12,660 nt of DNA from Actinobacteria bacterium UBA7398 (GTDB lineage Bacteria; Actinomycetota; Actinomycetes; Nanopelagicales; Nanopelagicaceae): the NCBI GenBank assembly GCA_002470135.1, contig DKNC01000043.1:1-12660 (forward strand). Reading direction: 5' to 3'. Numbering within the stretch: position 1 is the stretch's first letter; every line of letters starts with the position of its first letter. Under the pieces are notes generated by a model that did not search any database, was not told where the DNA came from, and saw nothing but the letters and a program-made list of their open reading frames with translations. The translations under genes were made by a program, and so were the position numbers. Shown one piece after another: positions 1 to 7,619 of this stretch.

Positions 1-87
1 GCTTTTGATGCGGGGATAACGCTTTCATCTTTAAATGCAGTTCTCCCAACTCTTGAAGAAACATTCTTTGAAATGACTGGTGAGTGA
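1..87 (+). CDS. ABC transporter ATP-binding protein, C-terminal fragment (5' end outside window)
   Basis: The frame beginning at base 1 is open for 28 codons and ends in TGA at 85–87. Its last residues read LEETFFEMTGE, which resembles the LEEVFLELTG-type ending common in ATP-binding subunits of ABC-2 exporters. The next gene, an ABC-2 type permease, overlaps its stop, as expected for an ATPase–permease pair. The Walker A, signature and Walker B motifs would lie upstream of the window and cannot be checked, so the substrate is unknown. The family call rests on the tail and the neighbour only. Confidence 0.75.
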   Translation, partial: AFDAGITLSSLNAVLPTLEETFFEMTGE

Positions 88-880
88 TATGTTGCATGTA
101 GCTTTTTCAGAACTCCGTAAATTACGAAGACCTTCGCTCTTTCTTGGGACTATGGGAGCAGTAATATTTTTTAGCGGACTATTCTCATCATTACTTTTTC
201 TTTTAATTGATTCGCCGCAAGGAAATGGCGATCGGGGTCGGATGATTGGCCGCGAAATTCTGGCATTGCCATCTGGCGGGGTTCGGGGTTTTGCAAGCGT
301 TGGATCTTTTCTAGGAATTATCGCGCTCTGTGTTTTTGCGGCGCAGACCGCTCAAGAATACACATACGGCACTTTGCGAAACTTATTGGTCCGCCAACCT
401 TCTAGAATGAAAATTTTATTAGGAAAATTAGCTGCGATGAAAATATTCGCAATCATCATGGTAGTTCTTGCTGCGCTAGTAAGCATTTCAGCTTCGATAT
501 TGCTTGCGCCTCGTGCCAAAGTTAATACCGATCTTTGGTTCAGCGCTGCTGGCAAAAGTGCAATTCTAGAGACTTTCGTCAACGTGATTATTTCAGTAAT
601 TGGTTTTGGAATCGTGGGAATGATTCTCGGATTATTATTTAGATCGCCAATCAGTGCAATTTCACTTGGCGTACTCTGGTTATTAATTGTGGAGAACTTA
701 TTAGTAGCGGTGAAATCCAACACTGAAAAATGGCTGCCGGGTTCAAATTTATCTGCAATCGCCCAAGGTGGAACGCCAACTTTAGAATATAAACATGCAC
801 TTATTGTTGGGGCTGCTTATGTAATAGTCGGTGCGCTAGTTGCTGCGGGGCTATTTAAGCGGAGAGATGTTTCTAACTAG
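80..880 (+). CDS. ABC-2 type transporter permease
   Basis: A 266-residue integral membrane protein, probably the membrane subunit partnering the ATPase whose end overlaps it by 8 nt. About six hydrophobic segments are visible at roughly residues 21–43, 73–92, 120–143, 165–187, 189–210 and 240–258. The short N-terminal amphipathic stretch FSELRKLRR before helix 1 and the EYTYGTLRNLL motif (about 93–103) after helix 2 are typical of ABC-2 permeases that work with separate ATPases in drug, lipid or peptide export. The GTG at 80 is used as start; an ATG at 89, three codons later and just past the ATPase stop, is an equally good choice with GGTGAG upstream. The exported substrate cannot be told from sequence. 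Confidence 0.85.
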   Translation: MSDMLHVAFSELRKLRRPSLFLGTMGAVIFFSGLFSSLLFLLIDSPQGNGDRGRMIGREILALPSGGVRGFASVGSFLGIIALCVFAAQTAQEYTYGTLRNLLVRQPSRMKILLGKLAAMKIFAIIMVVLAALVSISASILLAPRAKVNTDLWFSAAGKSAILETFVNVIISVIGFGIVGMILGLLFRSPISAISLGVLWLLIVENLLVAVKSNTEKWLPGSNLSAIAQGGTPTLEYKHALIVGAAYVIVGALVAAGLFKRRDVSN

Positions 881-912
881 ACACGAACTTGGTTTCACCG
901 TATTTCCTAAGT

Positions 913-930
913 AATTAGCAGATGCTGATT
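913..930 (+). terminator. Weak hairpin, possible terminator of the ABC transporter genes
   Basis: AATTAGC at 913–919 can pair with GCTGATT at 924–930 around a four-base AGAT loop (seven pairs, one G·U). The T-rich but interrupted run TATTCTTAT follows at 931–939. It lies 33 nt after the permease stop and 50 nt before the next gene. The stem is AT-rich and the T tract imperfect, so it may be a weak terminator or chance. Confidence 0.3.
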
Positions 931-947
931 TATTCTTATCCCAGTTG

Positions 948-978
948 AAACCCCATCCGAACTTCCCTAGGGGGATTT
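948..978 (+). promoter_or_regulatory. Leader hairpin that could mask the ribosome binding site of the NlpC/P60 gene
   Basis: The ribosome binding site of the next gene is the G-rich AGGGGGA at 969–975, four bases before the GTG start. AAACCCC at 948–954 is complementary to GGGG at 971–974 followed, after one bulged A, by TTT at 976–978. Pairing would hide the ribosome site inside a stem with a 16-nt loop. It could throttle translation of a lytic enzyme, but the stem is short and no ligand or partner is evident. Confidence 0.3.
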
Positions 979-979
979 T

Positions 980-2197
980 GTGAAGCGCAATAAGAGCAGT
1001 CGTAGTAGCGCGATTGCGCTCGGACTTGCTTTTCTACTAGCGACATCTGCAACCGCTGCTTTTGCTGCCACTCCTAAACCAACTCTTGCTGAAATTGATG
1101 CTGCTAAAAAGGCTGAAGCTGCCAAAAAAACCGCCGCAGATAAAGCCGCCGCAGTTTTAGCTAATGCAAATAAAACGCTTAGACAATTAAGTGCAATTGC
1201 AATTACTGCACAAGCTAAATATGTAAAAGCGCAGAACGAACTCGCAGTTGCTACAAAAATTGCGGGCATTGCTGCGGAACATTCTCGGTTAGCATCACTG
1301 GCTGTTGATTCCGCTCATCGAGCAATCGGTAAGCTAGCGGCGAATGCATACATTATGGGAAGTGGTTTTACAGATTTAGATTCACTATTACATGCGGATG
1401 GCCCACAAGATTTAATGGATCGGCTATCTGCGTTAGATACTTTAGGAGCGAATAATTCAACTGCGCTAAAACGATATAAAGCTGCTGAGAGTGTGGCCCG
1501 TGCCGCTAAAAAAGAAGCGGATGATGCGAAAGCTGCACAATTAGTAGCAACCGCAAAAGTAGTAGCGGCAAAAAAAGTTGCAGATGATGCTCGTGCAGCG
1601 CAACAAAAAGAAGTAAATAAGTTGCAAGCCGTCCAAGATAAATTATTAAAAGAGTTAGCATCCGCGAAGAAAGTTCGGATAACTTTAGAACAACAGCGCC
1701 AACTAGCTTTATTAGAAGAAGCAAATGCAAATCAAGCCGAACAAACAATTAATCAATCCAAAGTTTGGCCAGATATTGGTTTCTCAACTAAAGCAATCGT
1801 TCGCTCTACCGAAGCCCAACGGTTAAAAGCAGTCGAATTCGCGAAAAAACAAGTACAAGCGCGGAAGCCTTACATCTGGGGAACTGAAGGACCGAATTCC
1901 TTTGACTGTTCCGGCTTAGTTTACGCGGCTTATCGAAACGCTGGACTTGGTTGGCCAAATTGGGATCGCCTCAACTCTTCGCTCTATTTCAGCACCACAA
2001 AACATATTCCGCTTAGCCAATTAGTTCCAGGCGACCTGATTTTCTATTCCTACAAAGGAACGGTAAACACAATTCACCACATATCTATCTACGCGGGTAA
2101 CGGCATGATGTGGGAAGCCAATTCCAAAGACAAAGGGCTACTCTTCTCCAGCATTTACAGCGTTAATGGGTTAATGCCATATGGAGGTCGGGTCTAA
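980..2197 (+). CDS. Secreted NlpC/P60 peptidoglycan endopeptidase with N-terminal coiled coil (RipA/RipC-like)
   Basis: A 405-residue exported cell-wall hydrolase, expected to cut peptide stems of peptidoglycan (typically D-iGlu–mDAP) during growth or division. Residues 1–30 form a signal peptide: basic MKRNKSSR, a hydrophobic core, then an AFA-A type cleavage site. Residues about 35–258 are Ala/Lys/Gln-rich heptad-like helix. Within it a segment near 130–155 (SLLHADGPQDLMDRLSAL) resembles the coiled-coil region of actinobacterial RipA/RipC-type hydrolases. The catalytic domain spans about 280–405. Cys310 lies in FDCSGLVY and His367 in HHISIYAG. Glu379 sits 12 residues after the His, the spacing recalled for the Cys-His-Glu triad of mycobacterial RipA. 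The GTG start is set by the strong AGGGGGA ribosome site at 969–975. The stop lies 10 nt before the preferred tilS start. Confidence 0.9.
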   Translation: MKRNKSSRSSAIALGLAFLLATSATAAFAATPKPTLAEIDAAKKAEAAKKTAADKAAAVLANANKTLRQLSAIAITAQAKYVKAQNELAVATKIAGIAAEHSRLASLAVDSAHRAIGKLAANAYIMGSGFTDLDSLLHADGPQDLMDRLSALDTLGANNSTALKRYKAAESVARAAKKEADDAKAAQLVATAKVVAAKKVADDARAAQQKEVNKLQAVQDKLLKELASAKKVRITLEQQRQLALLEEANANQAEQTINQSKVWPDIGFSTKAIVRSTEAQRLKAVEFAKKQVQARKPYIWGTEGPNSFDCSGLVYAAYRNAGLGWPNWDRLNSSLYFSTTKHIPLSQLVPGDLIFYSYKGTVNTIHHISIYAGNGMMWEANSKDKGLLFSSIYSVNGLMPYGGRV

Positions 2198-2207
2198 CCT
2201 TCTCCCT

Positions 2208-3173
2208 ATGGGAGCAAGCAGCAGCGTGGCAATTCGTAACGCAATTCGAAGCGCGCTGGCAACTGCAAGCGCAGGCGATCGAATTCTGGTTGGCGTATCT
2301 GGCGGAACTGATTCGTTGGCGCTTGCGTCTGGTCTATTTTTAGAGTCAGCGGAAAAAGCTTTACAACTTGTAGCTGTAATTATCGACCACGGGTTGCAAG
2401 AAAATTCTGATGAAGTTTCTAATAATGCAAAATTACAGTTAGCAAAAATTGGTTATAACGATATTCGAATTATGAAAATTCAAGTAGCAGTTACTGACGG
2501 AATCGAAGCTTCGGCAAGACGAGCAAGGTATGAGGCATTTAATAAATTAGCAGAAGAATTAAACGCAAAAGTATTCTTTTTGGGTCACACCAAAGATGAT
2601 CAAGCAGAAACAGTTTTACTTGGGCTTGCGCGCGGTTCTGGGACTCGTTCGCTATCTGGAATGGCCGAAGTTAATGGAATTTTTGCTAGACCGTTACTTA
2701 CGATTACAAGAGCTCAAACGGTTGCGGCTTGCGCTGAGTGGAATTTAATTCCTTGGCAAGATCCACACAATGCAAATGAAAAATTTACCCGAGTACGAGT
2801 TCGAGAAAATGTAATGCCTAATTTAGAGAAAGAGATTGGCCCCGGAGTTGCGGAAGCGCTAGTTAGGTCAGCTCGATTACTTCGAGATGATGCAAATGCT
2901 CTGGATGGTTGGGCGACTCTCGAGTTTTCAAAGTTTGACCCAAAAGATTTAGATGTCATGGAGTTGGCCAAACTCCCAAGAGCGATTCGGACTCGAATTC
3001 TTCGGATGGCGATTTATGCCGTTGGCGCACCAGCTGGATCGCTCACTTCCGAGCATATTGATCCAATTGAGTCCCTGATTTCCGCGTGGCACGGCCAAGG
3101 AGCGAGCTCACTTCCGGGTGGTGTGAAGGTTGCTCGAATTTCAGGCAGACTTTCGCTCTTGCGCGAGGGTTAA
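2208..3173 (+). CDS. tilS: tRNA(Ile)-lysidine synthase
   Basis: Converts C34 of the CAU-anticodon tRNA-Ile to lysidine using ATP and lysine, so that the tRNA reads AUA and is charged with isoleucine. The N-terminal PP-loop ATPase motif SGGTDS is at residues 31–36 of a 321-residue product. It is followed by GHTKDDQAETVLLG and RGSGTRSLSGM, both hallmarks of TilS, and by DPHN with RVRVRENVMP near the end of the catalytic domain. The length fits the short actinobacterial form, which lacks most of the C-terminal extension of the E. coli enzyme. The start is uncertain: ATG 2181 would overlap the upstream gene by 17 nt with no ribosome site, ATG 2208 avoids overlap, and GTG 2226 has GGAG 11 nt before it. 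ATG 2208 is preferred. Confidence 0.93.
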   Translation: MGASSSVAIRNAIRSALATASAGDRILVGVSGGTDSLALASGLFLESAEKALQLVAVIIDHGLQENSDEVSNNAKLQLAKIGYNDIRIMKIQVAVTDGIEASARRARYEAFNKLAEELNAKVFFLGHTKDDQAETVLLGLARGSGTRSLSGMAEVNGIFARPLLTITRAQTVAACAEWNLIPWQDPHNANEKFTRVRVRENVMPNLEKEIGPGVAEALVRSARLLRDDANALDGWATLEFSKFDPKDLDVMELAKLPRAIRTRILRMAIYAVGAPAGSLTSEHIDPIESLISAWHGQGASSLPGGVKVARISGRLSLLREG

Positions 3174-3189
3174 ACGAAACGAGGAGTAA

Positions 3190-3741
3190 GTGGATTTAGC
3201 AGCGGTAGGCAACGATGTTGAACGAGTGATTGTTTCTGAATTAGATCTGCAACAACGAATCAAAGAATTAGCTGCACAAGTAACTTCAGATTACAAAGAT
3301 CGAGACCTATTACTTGTTGGTGTATTAAAAGGCGCAATAATGGCGATGGCTGATCTTTCACGAAATATGCAACGCCATGTTGATATGGATTGGATGGCGG
3401 TTTCTTCATACGGCTCTGGCACTAAATCTAGTGGCGTAGTAAGAATTCTAAAAGATTTAGATCGCGATATTACTGGCCGTGAAGTATTAATTGTTGAAGA
3501 TATTGTTGATACTGGGCTCACTCTGTCATGGTTGAAATCAAACTTGGAGTCGCGTGGTGCAAAAAGTGTTGAGATTCTCTCTATTTTAAGAAAGCCAACC
3601 GCCGCAAAAGTTGAAGTAAATGTTAAATATGTTGGCTTTGATATTCCACCTGACTTTGTAGTTGGTTACGGCTTGGATTTCAATGAAAAATATCGAAACC
3701 TACCTTTCATCGGCGTGCTTGCTAAGCACATGTATACCTAA
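3190..3741 (+). CDS. hpt: Hypoxanthine phosphoribosyltransferase
   Basis: Purine salvage enzyme joining hypoxanthine (and usually guanine) to PRPP to give IMP or GMP in the cytosol. The 183-residue length is typical. GVLKGA at 44–49 is the loop that contacts pyrophosphate. LIVEDIVDTGLTL at about 100–112 is the PRPP-binding signature, with the acidic pair Glu103-Asp104 and the expected general base Asp107. DFVVGYGLDFNEKYRNLP near 155–172 is the conserved base-binding and C-terminal segment of bacterial HPRTs. The GTG start is chosen because GAGGAG lies at 3181–3186, though the spacer is only 3 nt. The gap to tilS is 16 nt, and tilS–hpt–ftsH is a widely conserved bacterial neighbourhood. Confidence 0.96.
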   Translation: MDLAAVGNDVERVIVSELDLQQRIKELAAQVTSDYKDRDLLLVGVLKGAIMAMADLSRNMQRHVDMDWMAVSSYGSGTKSSGVVRILKDLDRDITGREVLIVEDIVDTGLTLSWLKSNLESRGAKSVEILSILRKPTAAKVEVNVKYVGFDIPPDFVVGYGLDFNEKYRNLPFIGVLAKHMYT

Positions 3742-3771
3742 TTGTTATTCCAATTCAAAAAGAAAGAAAAA

Positions 3772-5826
3772 ATGAGAGAAAAGAAAGCTGTAAAAGAAAA
3801 GAAGAGTAAGAAACCATCGAATAAGAAGGTTTCTAAACTTCCAGATGGCAACCGATTGCGTAAAGCTACGCGTCGCCCACTCTTTTGGATTCTGCTTGCC
3901 ATAATTGGAGTTTCAATCTTTGGCCAAATCTCAAGTAGCGGAAATCAATTTACTAAAGCTGATACATCAGCAGTCTTAGCAGCGATTTCAAATAATGATG
4001 TCGAATCAGCAATCCTGGTTGATCGCGAACAATTGATCCGCGCAATACTCAAGCCAGGCAAGGCAATTAATGGCGCTACAAAAGTAGAAGCTTCGTACGT
4101 AACCCGACAAGAACCCTTAATTGTTGAGTTGTTAACTAGCAACCCACCGCCAAGTAATTGGAATGTCAAAGTTCCAACCACAAATATTTTGATTTCAATT
4201 TTATTCTCAATCGGCCCAATTCTTTTAATTGCATTTATTCTCTTCTTCCTAATGGGGCAATCCCAAGGCGGCTCTAGAGTTTTTTCATTTGGTCGCTCAC
4301 GCGCAAAGTTGCAATCGAATGATGCGCCTAAAACTACATTTGCAGATGTAGCTGGTGCAGATGAAGCAGTCGCAGAGCTTCGCGAGATTAAAGACTTTTT
4401 AGCGGAACCCAAGAAATATGAAGAGATCGGCGCAAAAATTCCTAAAGGCGTACTCCTATACGGCCCACCCGGAACTGGAAAAACTTTATTGGCCCGCGCA
4501 GTTGCCGGTGAAGCGAAAGTACCTTTCTACTCAATCTCTGGTTCTGATTTCGTAGAAATGTTTGTTGGTGTCGGTGCTGCACGAGTGCGTGATTTATTTA
4601 CGCAAGCTAAAGCAAATGCACCTGCAATTGTTTTCGTAGATGAAATTGATGCAGTTGGTCGTCATCGTGGCGCTGGAATGGGCGGCGGGCATGACGAGCG
4701 TGAACAAACACTTAACCAACTTTTAGTAGAGATGGATGGCTTTGAGACAAACGGTTCGGTAATTTTGATTGCTGCGACAAACCGTCCTGACATTTTGGAT
4801 CCAGCGCTACTGCGTCCAGGTAGATTTGATCGTCAGATTGGAATTGATCGCCCTGATCTAAAAGGGCGGGAAGCGATTTTGCAAGTACATGCGAAAGGCA
4901 AACCACTGGCAGAAAACGTTGATTTACTTGGCTTTGCCCGCCGAACCCCTGGATTTACCGGCGCGGATCTGGCAAATGTATTAAATGAGGCTGCGCTATT
5001 AACGGCCCGCCAAAATGAAAAATTAATCACAAATGATTCACTAGATGAAGCAATCGATCGCGTTATGGCTGGTCCACAACGCAAGAGTCGATTAATGAGC
5101 GAAGAAGAACGAAGAGTTACGGCTTATCACGAAGGCGGTCACGCGTTAGTTGCATATGCATTGCCACACACAGATCCAGTCCATAAAATTACAATAATGC
5201 CACGTGGTCATGCGCTCGGTTACACAATGGTGTTGCCTGATGAGGATAAGTATTCAACTACTCGGAATCAAATGTTAGATCAATTGGCTTACACGATGGG
5301 TGGACGCGCAGCAGAAGAATTAGTTTTCCACGATCCAACAACTGGCGCATCTAACGATATTGAAAAAGCTACGGCGCTGGCTCGCGCCATGGTAACAATA
5401 TATGGAATGACTGAACGTCTTGGCGCTATAAAATTAGGAAACTCCGAAGCAGCGCCATTTATGGGTCGAGACTACGGGCACCAACGTGATTACTCTGAAA
5501 GTATTGCTGGAATTGTCGATCAAGAAATTAGAAATTTGATTGAGAATGCACATCAAGAGGCGTTTGAAGTGCTGGTACAAAATCGCGCAATACTTGACGA
5601 ACTCGTTGAAGTATTACTGGAAAAGGAAACCTTAAATAAAGAAGAGATTGTGGCAATTTTTAAAAGCGTAGTTGCTAAACCAAATCGTCCAGCTTGGACT
5701 GGGTCAGCCCTTCGCAAACCTTCGACTATTCCACCAGTATCAATAAAGCCAAAAGTGGAAAAAGTTAAGGAAGTTGTAGAAGTAAAAGAAGTTAAACCGC
5801 GGAAGAAGAAGAGTCCGAGCGCGTAA
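3772..5826 (+). CDS. ftsH: ATP-dependent zinc metalloprotease FtsH
   Basis: Membrane-anchored AAA+ protease that pulls out and degrades misfolded membrane proteins and short-lived regulators. The product is 684 residues from ATG 3772. A Lys-rich cytoplasmic start is followed by TM1 (about 37–52), a short outer domain of about 85 residues and TM2 (about 140–161). The AAA module has Walker A GPPGTGKT at 231–238, Walker B VFVDEID with Asp290-Glu291, and an SRH segment containing RPGRFDR. The protease has zinc motif HEGGH at 453–457 and the third ligand Asp529 in GASNDIEKAT. The C-terminus is a charged Lys/Glu/Val tail ending in PRKKKSPSA. An in-frame TTG at 3742, directly after the hpt stop, would add ten residues. 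Neither start has a clear Shine-Dalgarno site; ATG is preferred. The stop overlaps folE by one base. Confidence 0.97.
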   Translation: MREKKAVKEKKSKKPSNKKVSKLPDGNRLRKATRRPLFWILLAIIGVSIFGQISSSGNQFTKADTSAVLAAISNNDVESAILVDREQLIRAILKPGKAINGATKVEASYVTRQEPLIVELLTSNPPPSNWNVKVPTTNILISILFSIGPILLIAFILFFLMGQSQGGSRVFSFGRSRAKLQSNDAPKTTFADVAGADEAVAELREIKDFLAEPKKYEEIGAKIPKGVLLYGPPGTGKTLLARAVAGEAKVPFYSISGSDFVEMFVGVGAARVRDLFTQAKANAPAIVFVDEIDAVGRHRGAGMGGGHDEREQTLNQLLVEMDGFETNGSVILIAATNRPDILDPALLRPGRFDRQIGIDRPDLKGREAILQVHAKGKPLAENVDLLGFARRTPGFTGADLANVLNEAALLTARQNEKLITNDSLDEAIDRVMAGPQRKSRLMSEEERRVTAYHEGGHALVAYALPHTDPVHKITIMPRGHALGYTMVLPDEDKYSTTRNQMLDQLAYTMGGRAAEELVFHDPTTGASNDIEKATALARAMVTIYGMTERLGAIKLGNSEAAPFMGRDYGHQRDYSESIAGIVDQEIRNLIENAHQEAFEVLVQNRAILDELVEVLLEKETLNKEEIVAIFKSVVAKPNRPAWTGSALRKPSTIPPVSIKPKVEKVKEVVEVKEVKPRKKKSPSA

Positions 5827-6443
5827 TGAGTGAAATTAATGCATTTGGAATGGGTCCAAATGACGGCCGTGCCAAAGCCGAATTTGATCAAGCCCGTGCT
5901 GAACGCGCTATTACTGAGCTATTAATTGCACTTGGTGAAGACCCAAATCGTGATGGGTTACGCGACACCCCAGCTCGAGTAGCGCGTGCATTAAAAGAAA
6001 ACTTTGAAGGGCTTTGGCAAGACCCACGCGATGTACTTTCCACAACTTTTGATTTAGGTCATCGCGAACTAGTAATTGTTAGAGATATTGAGATTTTTTC
6101 CCATTGCGAACACCACCTAACGCCATTTCATGGCGTAGCGCATATCGGTTATATTCCTGGCGAAAGTGGGCGAATTACTGGACTCTCAAAACTTGCGAGA
6201 TTGGTTGATTTATATTCTAGAAGGCCGCAAGTTCAAGAACGACTTACTTCGCAAATCGCGGATTCAATGATGGAAATTTTGGAACCAGCTGGTGTAATTG
6301 TAATTATAGATTGTGAACACTTATGTATGTCGATGCGCGGTGTAAAAAAGACGCAAGCGCGGACCACAACTAGTGCAGTACGTGGTCAATTACGAGATCC
6401 GGCAACTCGTGCTGAAGCGATGTCTTTAATAACAACTAAGTAA
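5826..6443 (+). CDS. folE: GTP cyclohydrolase I (type IA)
   Basis: Converts GTP to 7,8-dihydroneopterin triphosphate, the first step of folate synthesis. The 205-residue length fits the zinc-dependent FolE family. Zinc ligands are visible as Cys94 and His97 in CEHHLTPF and Cys163 in CEHLCMSMRG. The conserved helix segment GLSKLARLVDLYSRRPQVQE and the N-terminal DPNRDGLRDTPARVAR are also present. The start codon shares a base with the ftsH stop (TAATG), so translation is probably coupled to ftsH; no strong ribosome site is seen. It opens a block with folP, folB and folK. Confidence 0.97.
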   Translation: MSEINAFGMGPNDGRAKAEFDQARAERAITELLIALGEDPNRDGLRDTPARVARALKENFEGLWQDPRDVLSTTFDLGHRELVIVRDIEIFSHCEHHLTPFHGVAHIGYIPGESGRITGLSKLARLVDLYSRRPQVQERLTSQIADSMMEILEPAGVIVIIDCEHLCMSMRGVKKTQARTTTSAVRGQLRDPATRAEAMSLITTK

Positions 6444-6450
6444 TAGCGCA

Positions 6451-7260
6451 ATGAATACGAAGCCAACAATTGTGATGGGAATTCTTAACATAACTCCAGA
6501 TTCATTTGCTGACGGTGGTCGACATTTCAATTTTACAGATGCGATTAAGCGTGGCGAAAGTATGATTGCTGAAGGCGCAGAAATAATTGATGTTGGTGGT
6601 GAATCAACTCGTCCAGGCGCGGAAAGAATTACCGAAGCAGAAGAACGCAATCGAGTAATGCCAGTCATCGCTGAACTTAAGAAATTAGGTGCGGTGATAA
6701 GCATTGACACAATGCGTGCAAAAATAGCGAACGAAGCAATTCTGGCTGGTGCCACTTATATAAATGATGTCAGCGGTGGTTTAGCTGATCCCGACATGGT
6801 TAAAACGGTCGTAGCCAACCCACAAATTCAATATATTGCGATGCATTGGCGGGCGCACTCTAAAAACATGCAGGATTTAGCTGCTTACAAAGATGTAGTC
6901 CGAGAAGTTAAAGATGAGTTACAAGATCGAATTGATACCTTGATTTCTGCTGGCGCTGATCCAGATCAATTAATAATCGATCCGGGTTTAGGTTTTGCGA
7001 AGACCGGCGAACATAATTGGGAAATCCTCCGAAATCTAGATCGACTGGCTTTACTTGGCTTCCCGATATTAATCGGCGCATCTCGTAAGAAATTTTTAGG
7101 TGAGTTGACCAAGACCACTAATTCGGATGATCGTGAAGCAGCTTCTATTGCAATTACTTCTTTAGTGGCGAAAACTGGCGCCTGGGGAGTTCGTACTCAT
7201 TCTGTAAAACCACATAAAGATGCAATAGCAGCAGTAAGTGCAATGGAAAGAATCAAATGA
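6451..7260 (+). CDS. folP: Dihydropteroate synthase
   Basis: Condenses 6-hydroxymethyl-dihydropterin diphosphate with p-aminobenzoate to dihydropteroate; this is the sulfonamide target. The 269-residue TIM-barrel protein carries the expected motifs in order: MGILNITPDSFADGG (9–23), DVGGESTRPGA (47–57), SIDT (84–87), INDVSGG (104–110), actinobacterial MHWR (131–134), IDPGLGFAKT (176–185), GASRKKFLG (209–217) and the phosphate-binding Arg248 and His250 in VRTHSV. The ESTRPGA loop, where resistance changes cluster in other bacteria, looks wild-type. The gene starts 7 nt after folE without a visible Shine-Dalgarno sequence, so reinitiation from folE is likely. The stop overlaps folB by 4 nt. Confidence 0.97.
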   Translation: MNTKPTIVMGILNITPDSFADGGRHFNFTDAIKRGESMIAEGAEIIDVGGESTRPGAERITEAEERNRVMPVIAELKKLGAVISIDTMRAKIANEAILAGATYINDVSGGLADPDMVKTVVANPQIQYIAMHWRAHSKNMQDLAAYKDVVREVKDELQDRIDTLISAGADPDQLIIDPGLGFAKTGEHNWEILRNLDRLALLGFPILIGASRKKFLGELTKTTNSDDREAASIAITSLVAKTGAWGVRTHSVKPHKDAIAAVSAMERIK

Positions 7261-7619
7261 GTGATCAAATTAAGATAACCGGAATATCCGGTTTTGGTTA
7301 CCATGGTGTTTTGGAGAGCGAAAGAAGTGTCGGACAAAACTTTTCTGCGGATATAACAATTTCGCTAAGCACGCGCGCAGCAGGTGAATCAGATGATTTA
7401 ACAAAGACGATAAATTATGCAGAAGTTGCTGAATTAGTCCATAGATTCATAATCGGAAAACCGGTTAAATTACTTGAAACCCTTGCTGAGAAAATTGCTT
7501 CGGCCATACTTGCGGTTTATCAATTAGCTGATGGAGTAAATGTAACGATTCATAAACCTGAAGCACCGGTTACCATTCCATTTCTGGATATCTCTGTAAC
7601 AATTCAACGTTCACGATGA
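7257..7619 (+). CDS. folB: Dihydroneopterin aldolase
   Basis: Cleaves dihydroneopterin to 6-hydroxymethyl-dihydropterin and glycolaldehyde; the active enzyme is usually an octamer. The 120-residue length is standard. The conserved GYHGVLESER segment (14–23) contains the expected active-site glutamate at position 20 or 22. LLETLAEKIA (72–81) holds the pterin-binding Glu of the family. Lys100 in VTIHKPEAP is the catalytic lysine, at the same number as recalled for the S. aureus enzyme. Both ends are ATGA overlaps, with folP upstream and folK downstream. GGAAAG at 7245–7250 may serve as a partial ribosome site. Confidence 0.96.
   Translation: MSDQIKITGISGFGYHGVLESERSVGQNFSADITISLSTRAAGESDDLTKTINYAEVAELVHRFIIGKPVKLLETLAEKIASAILAVYQLADGVNVTIHKPEAPVTIPFLDISVTIQRSR

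Noticed and set aside
881..979. Possible c-di-AMP (ydaO-type) riboswitch, which often precedes actinobacterial wall hydrolase genes
   Set aside because: The gap is only 99 nt and shows none of the conserved core segments recognised for that class.
967..1269. 100-codon minus-strand open frame with hydrophobic, Ala-rich translation
   Set aside because: It is the reverse of the Ala/Lys-rich signal and coiled-coil region of the NlpC/P60 gene; the hydrophobicity comes from that composition.
2582..2640. TilS motif reads GHTKDDQ rather than the common GHHxDDQ
   Set aside because: A Thr at this place is recalled for other actinobacterial TilS proteins, so it is a lineage trait, not a defect.
3945..4412. 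155-codon open frame on the minus strand
   Set aside because: It lies wholly antisense to ftsH, has no ribosome site or recognisable domain, and its translation is Ser/Ile/Arg-rich as expected for the reverse of this coding sequence.
6589..6630. Possible sulfonamide-resistance changes in the FolP ESTRPGA loop
   Set aside because: The loop has the ordinary sequence, with no insertion or substitution.
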